Part shown: in pieces, positions 41,466-49,856 of the stretch | Layout of the letters: each line of letters opens with the position of its first letter | Position numbering within the stretch: position 1 is the stretch's first letter | Source of the DNA: an uncultured Clostridia bacterium | GTDB lineage: Bacteria; Bacillota; Clostridia; Oscillospirales; Acutalibacteraceae | Direction of reading: 5' to 3' | Assembly (NCBI GenBank): GCA_947581635.1 | Contig: CANPVE010000014.1 | Span: 1 to 51,031 of the forward strand | DNA length: 51,031 nucleotides | Made by a program: the position numbers and the translations under genes | Notes under the pieces: model-generated | The model's input: only the letters and a program-made list of their open reading frames with translations | Told to the model about the DNA's origin: nothing | Database searches by the model: none

Positions 41466-42350
41466 TTGAAGAAAAGATTTTTGTCCATAGCCATGGCGCT
41501 TGTGCTTTCTATTTCAGCCGCCGCCGCCCCGAGCTTTTGTGCATCGGAAGCATATGCCTCTGCGAATTACGGCAATGCTGAGATTGAAAGTTACGCGCGT
41601 CAGGTGGCCGCCATCGTCAACAGCGAGCGCGCATCTAACGGCTTATCTCCGCTGAAATATTCCGATGAGTTGAGTGAGGCCGCTCTCGTACGTGCGCGAG
41701 AGATTCAATCGGCGTTTTCTCACACGCGTCCAAATGGATCAAGCTGCTTCACCGCAATAAAGGAGGCGGGTATAAGCTATACAACGGCCGGAGAAAATAT
41801 AGCTTATGGTCAGCGCACCCCTGAGGAAGTAATGAATTCATGGATGAATTCATCGGGCCATCGTGCGAATATTCTGGGCAGTAATTACGAGTATATCGGC
41901 ATTGGCGTTACATACAAGAACGGGACATATTATTGGTCGCAGTTCTTTGCAGCGTCAAAAGACCTGACAGGCGAGATCATTACCCAAAATAATTCGACTG
42001 CCACAACCAAGGCTCCTACCACAAAGGCCACAACTGCCGCAACCAAGGCTCCTACTACAGAGGCTACGACTGCTACAACCAAGGCTCCTACTACAAAAGC
42101 CACAACTGCCGCAACCAAGGCTCCTACCACAAAGGCTACGACTGCTGCAACCAAGGCTCCTACCACAAAGGCTACGACTGCTGCAACCAAGGCTCCTACC
42201 ACAAAGGCTACGACTGCCACAACCAAAGCTACTCAGCCCAGTCATTCCGGATCTGACAAGGACCAGAACAATAATAAAATTAACTACAGTCGTATAATAC
42301 AATTCATCAGAATGCTCAGGGAAAAACTCGGAAGGAACAGCGGCTGCTAA
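41466..42350 (+). CDS. Secreted CAP (SCP/PR1, YkwD-like) domain protein with Thr-rich repeats
   Basis: The 294-residue protein has a signal peptide (KKRFLSIAMALVLSISAAAAPSFC). A CAP domain at about 40-165 follows: AIVNSERASNGLSPLKYSDELSEAA, FSHTRPNG, AGENIAYG, WMNSSGHRANILG and the YYWSQFF end. Six full copies of a 12-residue Lys/Ala/Pro/Thr repeat form a wall-spanning linker, then comes a short basic C-terminus ending in Cys. TTG at 41466 has AGGAGG upstream. CAP proteins in Gram-positives are secreted and often wall-linked; a sortase signal is absent. Its molecular role is unknown. Confidence 0.92.
   Translation: MKKRFLSIAMALVLSISAAAAPSFCASEAYASANYGNAEIESYARQVAAIVNSERASNGLSPLKYSDELSEAALVRAREIQSAFSHTRPNGSSCFTAIKEAGISYTTAGENIAYGQRTPEEVMNSWMNSSGHRANILGSNYEYIGIGVTYKNGTYYWSQFFAASKDLTGEIITQNNSTATTKAPTTKATTAATKAPTTEATTATTKAPTTKATTAATKAPTTKATTAATKAPTTKATTAATKAPTTKATTATTKATQPSHSGSDKDQNNNKINYSRIIQFIRMLREKLGRNSGC
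42005..42220 (+). repeat. 36-bp tandem repeat, six copies, in the CAP gene
   Basis: Copies starting AACCAAGGCTCC occur at 42005, 42041, 42077, 42113, 42149 and 42185, with a partial seventh at 42221. The period is 36 bp (12 codons, ATKAPTTKATTA-like), and copies differ at single wobble bases. Copy number can change without frame loss. Confidence 0.92.
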
Positions 42351-42457
42351 TACTGATCCTTTGTATTTTTTAATTCGAGCTTGGCATTAATTGACGATCG
42401 GCATAATGATCATAAGGCAGGTATGAGAAGCAATATATAGATAACAGTAATAATGGA

Positions 42458-42500
42458 AAGCGCTGACTCGATTGGTTAAACCGAATGGGTCAGCGTTTTT
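42458..42500 (+). terminator. Terminator of the CAP-domain gene
   Basis: AAGCGCTGAC (42458-42467) pairs with GTCAGCG (42489-42495) and further inside TCGATTGGTT with AACCGAAT-type sequence. TTTTT follows at 42496. It lies between convergent genes. Confidence 0.85.
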
Positions 42501-42557
42501 GTATTGCAATTTGGTTCAAGTTGTTGTAGTGCGTTCAATTTATAAAGGTAAACAGAA

Positions 42558-43613
42558 TTATTTCTTAAATATAAATTTTTTCTGTATATTGTAATTGATA
42601 AAGAAAAGTACAGCGTCAACTACAACCTTAATTATCACTTCATGCCATTGCAGCAAATGGAATAGACAATTCACCGCATTTGCGGATATGAGCATCTGTA
42701 CAACCGCCAAGCAGAAATATTTGATTGCGGAGGAGCGGAGGTGTCCCTTTTTGTGAAAAACTACATTTTTATTTATCACAAAATTTACCGAAGATGACAC
42801 GACGCGCGCCATTACAGTGGCAGTTTGAATTCTGTAAGCGAAGTCGTAGGGGAGAATAAACCTTGCAAGCAGCGTAAAGAGTGTCAGATCGAGCAATGTA
42901 CATGAGATCGAAGTGAAAATGAATGATAGGACACTTTTGAAAATAAGTACGTATATTTTGACCGAATCCACCACAGGGCGAAAGTGCGAGCTGCCATTAT
43001 TGTCGATATACACCGTCTCTATGGGAATTTCGTATATTTCAATCTTTTTCCTACGACACTCTATCAGCATATTCATTTCGTACTCATAGCGTTCGCCGTT
43101 TATTTCCAGCAATTCCGGCACTATCTTCATGGGGATTCCACGCAAACCTGTCTGCGTATCCATCAGCTTTTGACCGAACATAGCTGCGAAGACACATGAA
43201 GTCAGTTTGTTGCCCAAGTAAGAGCGTCGCGGCACATTTGGCAAGTCGAAATCCCGCGAGCCAAGAACCAGCCTGTTGTCATTTTCTTCAACCGCTGCCG
43301 CTACACTCAGTATGTCACTCAATTTATGCTGACCGTCCGCGTCAACGGTGACTATGCCGGTGCATTTTGGATTTTGTTTTAAAATATACTCCATGCCCGT
43401 CTTGAGGGCGCGTCCCTTTCCTTTGTTACATTCGTGAGAGAGCACAACGCATTTCTTTATTTTGGATATGCATGAAAATATTTCATCGTATTTTTCGGAA
43501 CTGCCGTCATTTATCACTATAATTTTATTGAAATCCTCGTTTGCCACGCTCTCCACATAGTCGATAAGCGACCTGTCGGGGTTCAAAGAGGGGATCATTA
43601 CAATAATATCCAT
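42558..43613 (-). CDS. GT2 glycosyltransferase fused to a GtrA-like membrane domain
   Basis: The 351-residue protein has an N-terminal family 2 glycosyltransferase like dolichyl-phosphate mannose synthases: MIPSLNPD, VINDGSS, CNKGKGRALKTG, VDADGQH and DTQTGLRGI. From about residue 228 a GtrA-like domain with four TM segments follows (SFIFTSISCTLLDLTLFTLL..., VSSSVNFVINKNVVF). Fusions of this kind probably make and flip a lipid-linked sugar for wall or teichoic-type polymers. ATG at 43613 is chosen; GTG at 43631 is an alternative with an equally weak ribosome binding site. It follows lepA by about 30 bases. Confidence 0.88.
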   Translation of the reverse strand: MDIIVMIPSLNPDRSLIDYVESVANEDFNKIIVINDGSSEKYDEIFSCISKIKKCVVLSHECNKGKGRALKTGMEYILKQNPKCTGIVTVDADGQHKLSDILSVAAAVEENDNRLVLGSRDFDLPNVPRRSYLGNKLTSCVFAAMFGQKLMDTQTGLRGIPMKIVPELLEINGERYEYEMNMLIECRRKKIEIYEIPIETVYIDNNGSSHFRPVVDSVKIYVLIFKSVLSFIFTSISCTLLDLTLFTLLARFILPYDFAYRIQTATVMARVVSSSVNFVINKNVVFHKKGHLRSSAIKYFCLAVVQMLISANAVNCLFHLLQWHEVIIKVVVDAVLFFINYNIQKKFIFKK

Positions 43614-43642
43614 ACTTTTTCTCACAATCACATATCAAAAAA

Positions 43643-45454
43643 TTATTCCTCATCCAGTTTCAACACTGCCATGAACGCCTCCTGAGGCACCTCTACCGAG
43701 CCGAGCTGTCTCATTCTCTTTTTGCCTTCCTTTTGTTTTTCCAGAAGTTTCTTCTTCCGGGTGATATCGCCGCCGTAGCACTTCGCCAATACATCCTTCC
43801 GCATCGCCTTGACGGTTTCGCGGGCGATTATCTTGCCGCCTATCGCTGCCTGTATCGGCACCTCGAAGAGTTGGCGCGGAATGTGTTCCTTTAGCTTTGC
43901 CGTCATTTTGCGTGCTCGGGAATATGCGCTGTCGGTGTGAACTATGAACGAGAGCGCATCTACCATTTCGCCGTTGAGCATCATATCGAGCTTTACCAGG
44001 TCTGAGCGCTGGTAACCCGCAGGCTCATAGTCGAACGACGCATATCCCTTGGTGCGGCTTTTGAGTGCGTCAAAGAAATCATACACAATTTCGTTGAGCG
44101 GCAGGACGTAGTGTATGTCAACACGATCGGTGTCAATGTATTCCATTCCCTTGAACACACCGCGCCTGTTTTGGCAAAGTTCCATAATATTGCCCACATA
44201 ATCGCTGGGCGAGTAAATGTGCGCGTTGCAAATCGGCTCCTCAGCATAATTTATTTGAGATGGATCGGGATAATTGGTAGGGTTGTCAATATACGTCACC
44301 TGTCCGTCAGTACCTGTTATCTTGTAGATAACGCTGGGCGCGGTGGTGATTAGGTCAAGGTTGTACTCACGCTCCAGCCGCTCCTGGATAATTTCCATAT
44401 GAAGCAGACCGAGAAATCCGCATCGGAAACCGAATCCCAGTGCCACCGACGTCTCCGCCTCAAAGGATAGCGCGGCGTCGTTGAGTTGGAGTTTTTCCAG
44501 TGCGTCGCGAAGGTCTCCGTATTTTGCCCCGTCCGCAGGGTATATTCCGCAGAATACCATAGGATTGGCCTTGCGGAAACCTGGGAGCGGCTCGTCTGCC
44601 GGATTGTGGGCATTTGTTACTGTGTCGCCAACCATAGCGTCCGAAACGGTCTTTATCGAGGCGGCAATGTATCCCACCTCGCCTGCGGCAAGTTCCTTGA
44701 CAGGTTCGAGAGCAGTTGTGCGCATATATCCGCATTCCACCACATTAAATTCCGCACCTGTGCTCATCATGCGAATGGTGTCGCCCGCCTTTATCCTGCC
44801 CGACATCAGGCGCACATACACGATAACGCCCTTGTAGCTGTCGTAGTAGCTGTCAAATATCAATGCCTTTAGCGGGACTTCGCGGTCACAACTCGGCGCA
44901 GGGATATCTGTCACGATTTTTTCAAGCACCGCTTCTATATTAAGCCCGATTTTGGCTGAAATCTGCGGCGCATCTTCACACGGCAGGCCTATGATATCCT
45001 CCACCTCGTGAATTACGCGTTGGGGGTCTGCCGACGGCAAGTCGATTTTGTTGATGACGGGGACCACCTCTAATCCCGCGTCTATAGCAAGGTAAGTATT
45101 CGCAAGGGTTTGGGCTTCGATACCTTGGCTCGCGTCAACCACCAGTATTGCTCCCTCGCAGGCCGCAAGTGAGCGCGATACCTCGTAATTGAAGTCAACG
45201 TGGCCGGGAGTGTCGATCAGATTAAAGGTATATACCTCGCCGTCGTTCGCCTCGTAATTTACCGTGACGGCGTGAGATTTAATCGTGATGCCGCGTTCGC
45301 GCTCAAGATCCATATTGTCGAGAATCTGATCCTCCATTTCACGCTGACTCACTGCATATGTTTTTTCCAGAATTCTGTCGGCAAGAGTGCTCTTGCCGTG
45401 ATCGATGTGTGCAATTATGCTGAAATTGCGTATTTTATCCTGTGAAGCTGACAA
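43643..45454 (-). CDS. lepA: Elongation factor 4 (LepA)
   Basis: The 603-residue GTPase has [14 protein letters not shown] (G1), [26 protein letters not shown] and the LepA-specific C-terminus ([21 protein letters not shown]). EF-4 acts on stalled or mistranslocated ribosomes. TTG at 45454 is preceded by GAGGTG. The order with the GT2-GtrA gene is not conserved in general, so co-expression is a positional inference only. Confidence 0.97.
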   Translation of the reverse strand: MSASQDKIRNFSIIAHIDHGKSTLADRILEKTYAVSQREMEDQILDNMDLERERGITIKSHAVTVNYEANDGEVYTFNLIDTPGHVDFNYEVSRSLAACEGAILVVDASQGIEAQTLANTYLAIDAGLEVVPVINKIDLPSADPQRVIHEVEDIIGLPCEDAPQISAKIGLNIEAVLEKIVTDIPAPSCDREVPLKALIFDSYYDSYKGVIVYVRLMSGRIKAGDTIRMMSTGAEFNVVECGYMRTTALEPVKELAAGEVGYIAASIKTVSDAMVGDTVTNAHNPADEPLPGFRKANPMVFCGIYPADGAKYGDLRDALEKLQLNDAALSFEAETSVALGFGFRCGFLGLLHMEIIQERLEREYNLDLITTAPSVIYKITGTDGQVTYIDNPTNYPDPSQINYAEEPICNAHIYSPSDYVGNIMELCQNRRGVFKGMEYIDTDRVDIHYVLPLNEIVYDFFDALKSRTKGYASFDYEPAGYQRSDLVKLDMMLNGEMVDALSFIVHTDSAYSRARKMTAKLKEHIPRQLFEVPIQAAIGGKIIARETVKAMRKDVLAKCYGGDITRKKKLLEKQKEGKKRMRQLGSVEVPQEAFMAVLKLDEE

Positions 45455-45483
45455 TTTTCATTACACCTCATGGTTACATTCTC

Positions 45484-45768
45484 TTAATATTTTTCAGTGA
45501 CGTTGACTTTATCATCATTCTCTTTGGCATGGGATTTGTTAATACGGCGGATAGCGATCAAACCTGCGATTACAGCAACGGCGAGGTCAGTCACTATGAG
45601 TATCACGTCGCCGAATTCAATATATGTGCTGCCGACGGCTATGATTATTATTTGTATCAAAGCAAACATCAAAAATATGCTTCCTGTCACGATGCAGCTC
45701 AACATCATTCTGTCTGCAGTCTTTATCTTCCTCGTGATTTTTAACAAATTGTCAAAAAAATTTGCCAT
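45484..45768 (-). CDS. Small two-TM membrane protein
   Basis: The 94-residue protein has a basic N-terminal helix, two hydrophobic segments (SCIVTGSIFLMFALIQIIIIAVG and ILIVTDLAVAVIAGLIAI) and a charged tail. I do not recognise it. ATG at 45768 has GAGG upstream; a GTG two codons earlier is too close to that site. It lies 15 bases after the Ig-like protein gene and before lepA on the same strand, so it is probably co-transcribed with them. Confidence 0.7.
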   Translation of the reverse strand: MANFFDNLLKITRKIKTADRMMLSCIVTGSIFLMFALIQIIIIAVGSTYIEFGDVILIVTDLAVAVIAGLIAIRRINKSHAKENDDKVNVTEKY

Positions 45769-45783
45769 GTACACAACCTCAAA

Positions 45784-46635
45784 TCAGTATTTTTTTATGT
45801 TCCTGTAGTATCTGTCAGACAGAAGCCTGTTTCCGGCTCTGGGAGAAGATCCGCCTGTACTGTAGCGCTTGCGTATGCCTGGCGATACATTCATTTTTGG
45901 AGTGCGCAGACCGATCACTACCGAGAATACATACACCACTGCTGATATTATGAATATCCATGCTATAAGCCCCAGCAGCAGAGAGGTTGCGTTTGTGTTT
46001 GAACGAGCCTTGGCGTATTCAATGAGCATAGGATCCGTGGTGGAAGAAAACAAATCAAGATCGTTGTCGTTGTAATCTGTGATTATGCCGACATCGGTTT
46101 GTTGGTCGTCCGAAGCCGTATCGCCTTGCGTGCTGTCCGAAACTTCACTGTCGCCCACGATAAGCTCGTACTTTGCCTTTTTTTCACCTTTTGATGAGTA
46201 GACGGTGGCATAAATGGTGACGGTTCCGCTTTTTATACCCACTACCTTAACGGCGCGGGTGTCGATTTGTTCTACAGTTGCTACGCTCTTGTCCGATGTT
46301 TCAAATGTGGTGCTGAAGTCGTAGCCCATATCTTTAATGATAAGGTAAAGTGTAGTGGATTTGCCCACTGAGATGCGTTTGGTGTTGGCATCGGCAAAAC
46401 CCACAGTGCCAAGGGTCTCCTGTTCATTTGACGAGACTGTGACTTCGGGAACGGCGTCGTCGCTATTTGACGAAACGGCGGAAGATGTGTTGGAAGATGT
46501 GTTGGAATTGGTTGATGACGTGTTCGATGAGGCGGATGATGTATCCGCCGTGGCAAGCGCTCTGGCCGGGTACAGGCAGAAAACAGCGGCTGCAAGCAAA
46601 AATGCGGCTGTTTTCATTGCCGCAGTATTTTTCAA
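45784..46635 (-). CDS. Surface protein with Ig-like (Big_2) domain and C-terminal TM
   Basis: The 283-residue protein has a signal peptide, a Ser/Asn/Thr-rich region (about 32-62), and a bacterial Ig-like domain (RISVGKSTTLYLIIKDMGYDFSTTFETSDKSVATVE...IKSGTVTIYATVYSSKGEKKAKYELIV). An acidic linker, one TM near 223-245 and a basic C-terminal tail follow. The topology resembles a surface-exposed, membrane-anchored adhesin or sensor. TTG at 46635 has GAGGTG six bases upstream, a better match than GTG at 46644, which overlaps it. Its promoter is at 46684-46712. Confidence 0.8.
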   Translation of the reverse strand: MKNTAAMKTAAFLLAAAVFCLYPARALATADTSSASSNTSSTNSNTSSNTSSAVSSNSDDAVPEVTVSSNEQETLGTVGFADANTKRISVGKSTTLYLIIKDMGYDFSTTFETSDKSVATVEQIDTRAVKVVGIKSGTVTIYATVYSSKGEKKAKYELIVGDSEVSDSTQGDTASDDQQTDVGIITDYNDNDLDLFSSTTDPMLIEYAKARSNTNATSLLLGLIAWIFIISAVVYVFSVVIGLRTPKMNVSPGIRKRYSTGGSSPRAGNRLLSDRYYRNIKKY

Positions 46636-46683
46636 GGTAATCACCTCATTGCAGTATCCTTTACATTTTATATTTTTTAACTT

Positions 46684-46712
46684 ATTATATCAAACAAGAG
46701 TGAGTATTTCAA
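46684..46712 (-). promoter_or_regulatory. Promoter of the Ig-like gene, probably reading to lepA
   Basis: On the minus strand TTGAAA (46712-46707), 17 bases, TATAAT (46689-46684). No terminator is seen before lepA, so it may drive the four genes down to the GT2-GtrA gene. Confidence 0.75.
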
Positions 46713-46805
46713 GTTTTTTTAAAGCCGTGTCGTTAAGATTGTATAAAATTTGGATTATTGGCCACAATAGAAACAGGAAATTAACTCGGGAAGGGCGGTT
46801 TCATA

Positions 46806-47243
46806 ATGGGTATAAAACAGAAGTGCTCACGCAAATACACCATGCTTATGAGAATTTATATTTTTATGCTGGCTTTTATTGTACTTTGCGCTGCCGTGAT
46901 ATTTGGGGTTGAAGGAATACGTTCAGGAGCTTTTGCGGCGGGCGGAGTATGCGTGCTGTTGTGTGCTGCGGCTATTGCGGCGCCTGTGAGCAGTGGAAGG
47001 ATAACCTATGCGCGTACGGGCGGATGTATAAGCATAGAGCGGGGAGTGCTCGTAAGGCGAAGGCTCATCATCAACCGCAGCGACATCAGATATTCGGAAA
47101 TATCGGGAAGTCCGATGGAACGCAGACTGGGTATATGCACCGTAACATTTTTTACAGGCGGAGGCGCAGTGAAGCTCAGAGGTATAAATTCAGACGACGG
47201 GCGGAGGCTGAATTATCTGTTTGGGGGAGAGGCGGCGGACTAA
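46806..47243 (+). CDS. Bacterial PH-domain membrane protein (YdbS-like)
   Basis: The 145-residue protein has two TM segments (about 16-35 and 42-61) and a short cytoplasmic PH-like domain: GCISIERGVLVRRRLIINRSDIRYSEISGSPMERRLGICTVTFFTGGG. This is the bPH_2 pattern of YdbS-like proteins. It is followed immediately by a larger bPH protein gene, an arrangement like ydbS-ydbT in Bacillus. The function of the pair is poorly known; a link to peptide secretion or tolerance has been suggested for some members. No clear ribosome binding site precedes the ATG; AAGGGCGG is the closest. Confidence 0.78.
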   Translation: MGIKQKCSRKYTMLMRIYIFMLAFIVLCAAVIFGVEGIRSGAFAAGGVCVLLCAAAIAAPVSSGRITYARTGGCISIERGVLVRRRLIINRSDIRYSEISGSPMERRLGICTVTFFTGGGAVKLRGINSDDGRRLNYLFGGEAAD

Positions 47244-48623
47244 ATGGAAAATGCCAATGATAACGCTCATGCACCGCGTGAACTGTCGGGGAGTCCCCAT
47301 GTACTGGAGATATTTAATCCTCTGATTTTTTTGCCAATATGCGTTGCCACAGTTTATATGGCGTTTGCATTGATCGACGGTGGTTTTGATAAATTGGTGT
47401 TTGCGGCGGCGGGTTTGGGAGCGCTAATTCTTACTGGTTCCGCACTCGCCGCTTCGATATGGCGGCGTACGGTGTGTAATTGGAGGATAGAGGACGATGT
47501 GCTGCATTTCACACAGGGGCTGTCGCGCCGAAGGGAACTTACCCTTCGCATGGACAGGCTGCTGTATGCCGAGATGGCAGGCAATCCGTTTTGTTCTTTG
47601 TTTGGCGCGGCACGGGTGAGGCTCTATTCTTCCGCCTGTCGCCGCGCCTTTTTCTCAGTGATAATGTCAAAGAACCAGGCGGTGCAGCTCATTAACGCTA
47701 TTTCGGCCGGCAGAGGCGACGGTGGCGTCAGGCCAAAGCATATGCTCAGCGGCAAATATTCGGCTCTGCTTGACTGCGCGACGTCAAGAGGAACACTGCT
47801 GCCGCTTGGAGCGGCGCTGATTTTCTGTATATTCGGCGTTTTTTACGGATACAACCCAGATATGAACATAATTGCCGCTGCGCTGTGGCTGTTCGCCTTT
47901 ATAAATTTGATCGTGCGGCTTGCGGCTGAGAGCAATATGTCAGTGTGCATTTTGGATAACGGTTTTGCAATCAAAATAGGAATTTTTGGTGGAAAAAGGA
48001 TATTTGTACCACATGACTCGGTAGTTGGTGTTATGGAACGTCGTAATCCTATCGCCGCGCTTTGCGGGGCGGCTCGGTTTGAACTGGTTTGTGAAGGCGG
48101 CAAAAGAATCCCCTGCATGAGGTGGTACGAAGGCGGGAGCGGCGAGGAAGCCGCCAAACGACTGCTGAACTGCTCGGGAGTGAATTGTACGCGGGCAGCG
48201 GACAAGGCTGCGTCAAGAAAGCTGTATATTAAGCTGATTATTGCGGCTATGTTCGGTTTGGTATGGGTGTGGCTTGCGATGCTGTCTGTAACAGGGGAGA
48301 TGCGCGCTTTCTGCACGGCGTCGGCGGTGATTATTTTTGTGTTTGCAACAGTACACTGCATTATGGCGCTGAGCTGCGGAACAGAGTTTGGCATAACTAT
48401 TTCCTCCGGCACACTCAGAATAGGCGGAATGAGACTGCTTTCGGTGGAATATCTCACCATTCGCCGTGGAAATCTGTCCTCAGTGAAAATAAAGCAGGGC
48501 GTATTTGCGCAAATCAGCGGACGATGTTCCGTCGAGCTTATACCCAGGGGAAGTCGAAGCGGAGGAAAAAGCCTCTGTGTTCCGTACGACAAAATGCTGG
48601 CGATAACCGAAAGATTCTATTGA
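47244..48623 (+). CDS. Bacterial PH-domain membrane protein (YdbT-like), several TM pairs
   Basis: The 459-residue protein contains three repeats of a TM pair and a PH-like stretch: residues about 28-130 (DDVLHFTQGLSRRRELTLRMDRLLYAEMAGNPFCSLFGAARVRLY), 175-290 (NGFAIKIGIFGGKRIFVPHDSVVGVMERRNPIAALCG) and 325-459 (SSGTLRIGGMRLLSVEYLTIRRGNLSSVKIKQGVFAQISG). This is the YdbT-like bPH_2 arrangement. The ATG directly abuts the YdbS-like stop, so the two are translationally coupled. I assign no biochemical role. Confidence 0.8.
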   Translation: MENANDNAHAPRELSGSPHVLEIFNPLIFLPICVATVYMAFALIDGGFDKLVFAAAGLGALILTGSALAASIWRRTVCNWRIEDDVLHFTQGLSRRRELTLRMDRLLYAEMAGNPFCSLFGAARVRLYSSACRRAFFSVIMSKNQAVQLINAISAGRGDGGVRPKHMLSGKYSALLDCATSRGTLLPLGAALIFCIFGVFYGYNPDMNIIAAALWLFAFINLIVRLAAESNMSVCILDNGFAIKIGIFGGKRIFVPHDSVVGVMERRNPIAALCGAARFELVCEGGKRIPCMRWYEGGSGEEAAKRLLNCSGVNCTRAADKAASRKLYIKLIIAAMFGLVWVWLAMLSVTGEMRAFCTASAVIIFVFATVHCIMALSCGTEFGITISSGTLRIGGMRLLSVEYLTIRRGNLSSVKIKQGVFAQISGRCSVELIPRGSRSGGKSLCVPYDKMLAITERFY

Positions 48624-48934
48624 GGGGATTTTCCGAGGCTCAAGAAAGACGGAACAATTGAAAAGCAGGTGGAAAACCAAAGTCAAGGGAGCAGAGCTAT
48701 TAACCGATGGCCGAGCGTACAAAAACGCAGCAACATTACGAGCAGTTTTGGTATACGCGGATCAGGCAGCTCTTGTTATAAAAATTTCTCCATTTTTCAA
48801 TTAAAAAAGTCAATGCAGAATTACTGTTTAACGCAGCTTTTGCATTGACTTTTTGGAAATTAATGATAGAATATAATTGTATTCTTAATTTATTTTTTGA
48901 ATAAAATAACGAAATATGGAAGTTAAACAGAGCA
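48624..48934 (+). other. 311-bp gap with a possible gene remnant
   Basis: A 48-codon frame from TTG at 48658 to a stop at 48802-48804 reads protein-like (KGAELLTDGRAYKNAATLRAVLVYAD), but it lacks a good ribosome binding site and matches nothing I know. It ends inside a hairpin. The rest shows no gene. Confidence 0.3.
48803..48854 (+). terminator. Hairpin in the gap before the pseudogene
   Basis: AAAAAGTCAATGCA pairs with TGCATTGACTTTTT across a 23-base loop, T run included. It is a plausible bidirectional terminator. Confidence 0.6.
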
Positions 48935-49245
48935 ATGAATAAAATCTTGGCCGTGATTTGTGCGCTGCGGTTTTGGTATTCCTCGCCATTGATGTACCGA
49001 AATCGAGCGTGTTTTATGTCTAATTGGGTGGTGATGTTCCGTACTTACCGAACGATTATCTCTTTGGCTTATTAATAAGCAACTACGAGGTTGACGTAAG
49101 CGGAGTGGATTCGGAAAAAATGGGTACAATGTGTATGCGAAATTTTTTTTCGCTATCTACGACGGGAGAAAATTATAGCTCGTACCACTCCAAAGTAGAT
49201 GTCATTCCCGAACTGTGGCAGAAACTGAGCGACAGTCTTGCGTGA
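48935..49245 (+). pseudogene. Frameshifted remnant of a secreted protein gene
   Basis: ATG at 48935 begins a signal-peptide-like reading (MNKILAVICA). After the tenth codon the sense reading shifts frame to AVLVFLAIDVPKSS..., then meets an in-frame TAA at about 49020. The same frame then runs on from 49024 as GGDVPYLPNDYLFGLLISNYEVDVSG... to TGA at 49245. Joined, the pieces look like one protein with an N-terminal hydrophobic leader and a mature domain. Two lesions, a frameshift and a stop, indicate decay. I do not recognise the family. Confidence 0.6.
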
Positions 49246-49293
49246 TTTGATAAAATTCAGGAGATATTGACATATATAATCGTGAAGGTATTT

Positions 49294-49836
49294 ATGGCAG
49301 ATATGAACAATATTAAAATAAAAAGGTGCGGATTGAAAGATATCGAACTTGTTGGTAAATTCTATGACGACGAGATTCTTTACATGGACGAGTATGCATT
49401 AAATTATCCCAAGTGGATTTACGGTACATATCCGTCAAAAGATAGTGTTAGAGATGCGGCAAAGGTAGGAACCCAGTATTTTTGTACGGTAGGCCGGAGG
49501 GTATGCGGAGCGTTTGTGCTGGACGAAAATCCCGGTGGATTTTATCAAAATGGGGATTGGAAAGCCGATTTGCAGCCGGGTGAATATCTGATAATACACG
49601 CTCTCTGTGTTGCGCATGAATTCTCGGGGAGGGGAATAGGCAGATCCATTGTGAATTACTGCATCGGATATGCCAAATCTGTGGGTTACAAAGCCGTTCG
49701 CATTGACGTAGTACCAGACAACTTTCCAGCTATAAGACTGTATAAAAAGATGGGTTTTACCTATGCGGGCGAAAAGGATTTGGGAAGAAATCTCAAAAAC
49801 ATTCCCACATTTGCACTGTATGAATTTAATTTTTGA
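49294..49836 (+). CDS. GNAT family N-acetyltransferase
   Basis: The 180-residue protein has the GNAT fold: IHALCVAHEFSGRGIGRSIVNYCIGYAKSVG holds the acetyl-CoA-binding R/Q-X2-G-X-G/A motif, and VPDNFPAIRLYKKMGFTYAG is the classic C-terminal signature. The substrate is unknown. ATG at 49294 has GAAGG about five bases upstream; TTG at 49267 lies too close to its own GGAGA. The next gene begins 20 bases after the stop. Confidence 0.92.
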   Translation: MADMNNIKIKRCGLKDIELVGKFYDDEILYMDEYALNYPKWIYGTYPSKDSVRDAAKVGTQYFCTVGRRVCGAFVLDENPGGFYQNGDWKADLQPGEYLIIHALCVAHEFSGRGIGRSIVNYCIGYAKSVGYKAVRIDVVPDNFPAIRLYKKMGFTYAGEKDLGRNLKNIPTFALYEFNF

Positions 49837-49856
49837 TTTTTAACAGAGGTTTTCAT

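Noticed and set aside
42005..42220. CRISPR-like regular repeats
   Set aside because: The 36-bp units are directly adjacent without spacers and encode an in-frame Thr-rich linker.
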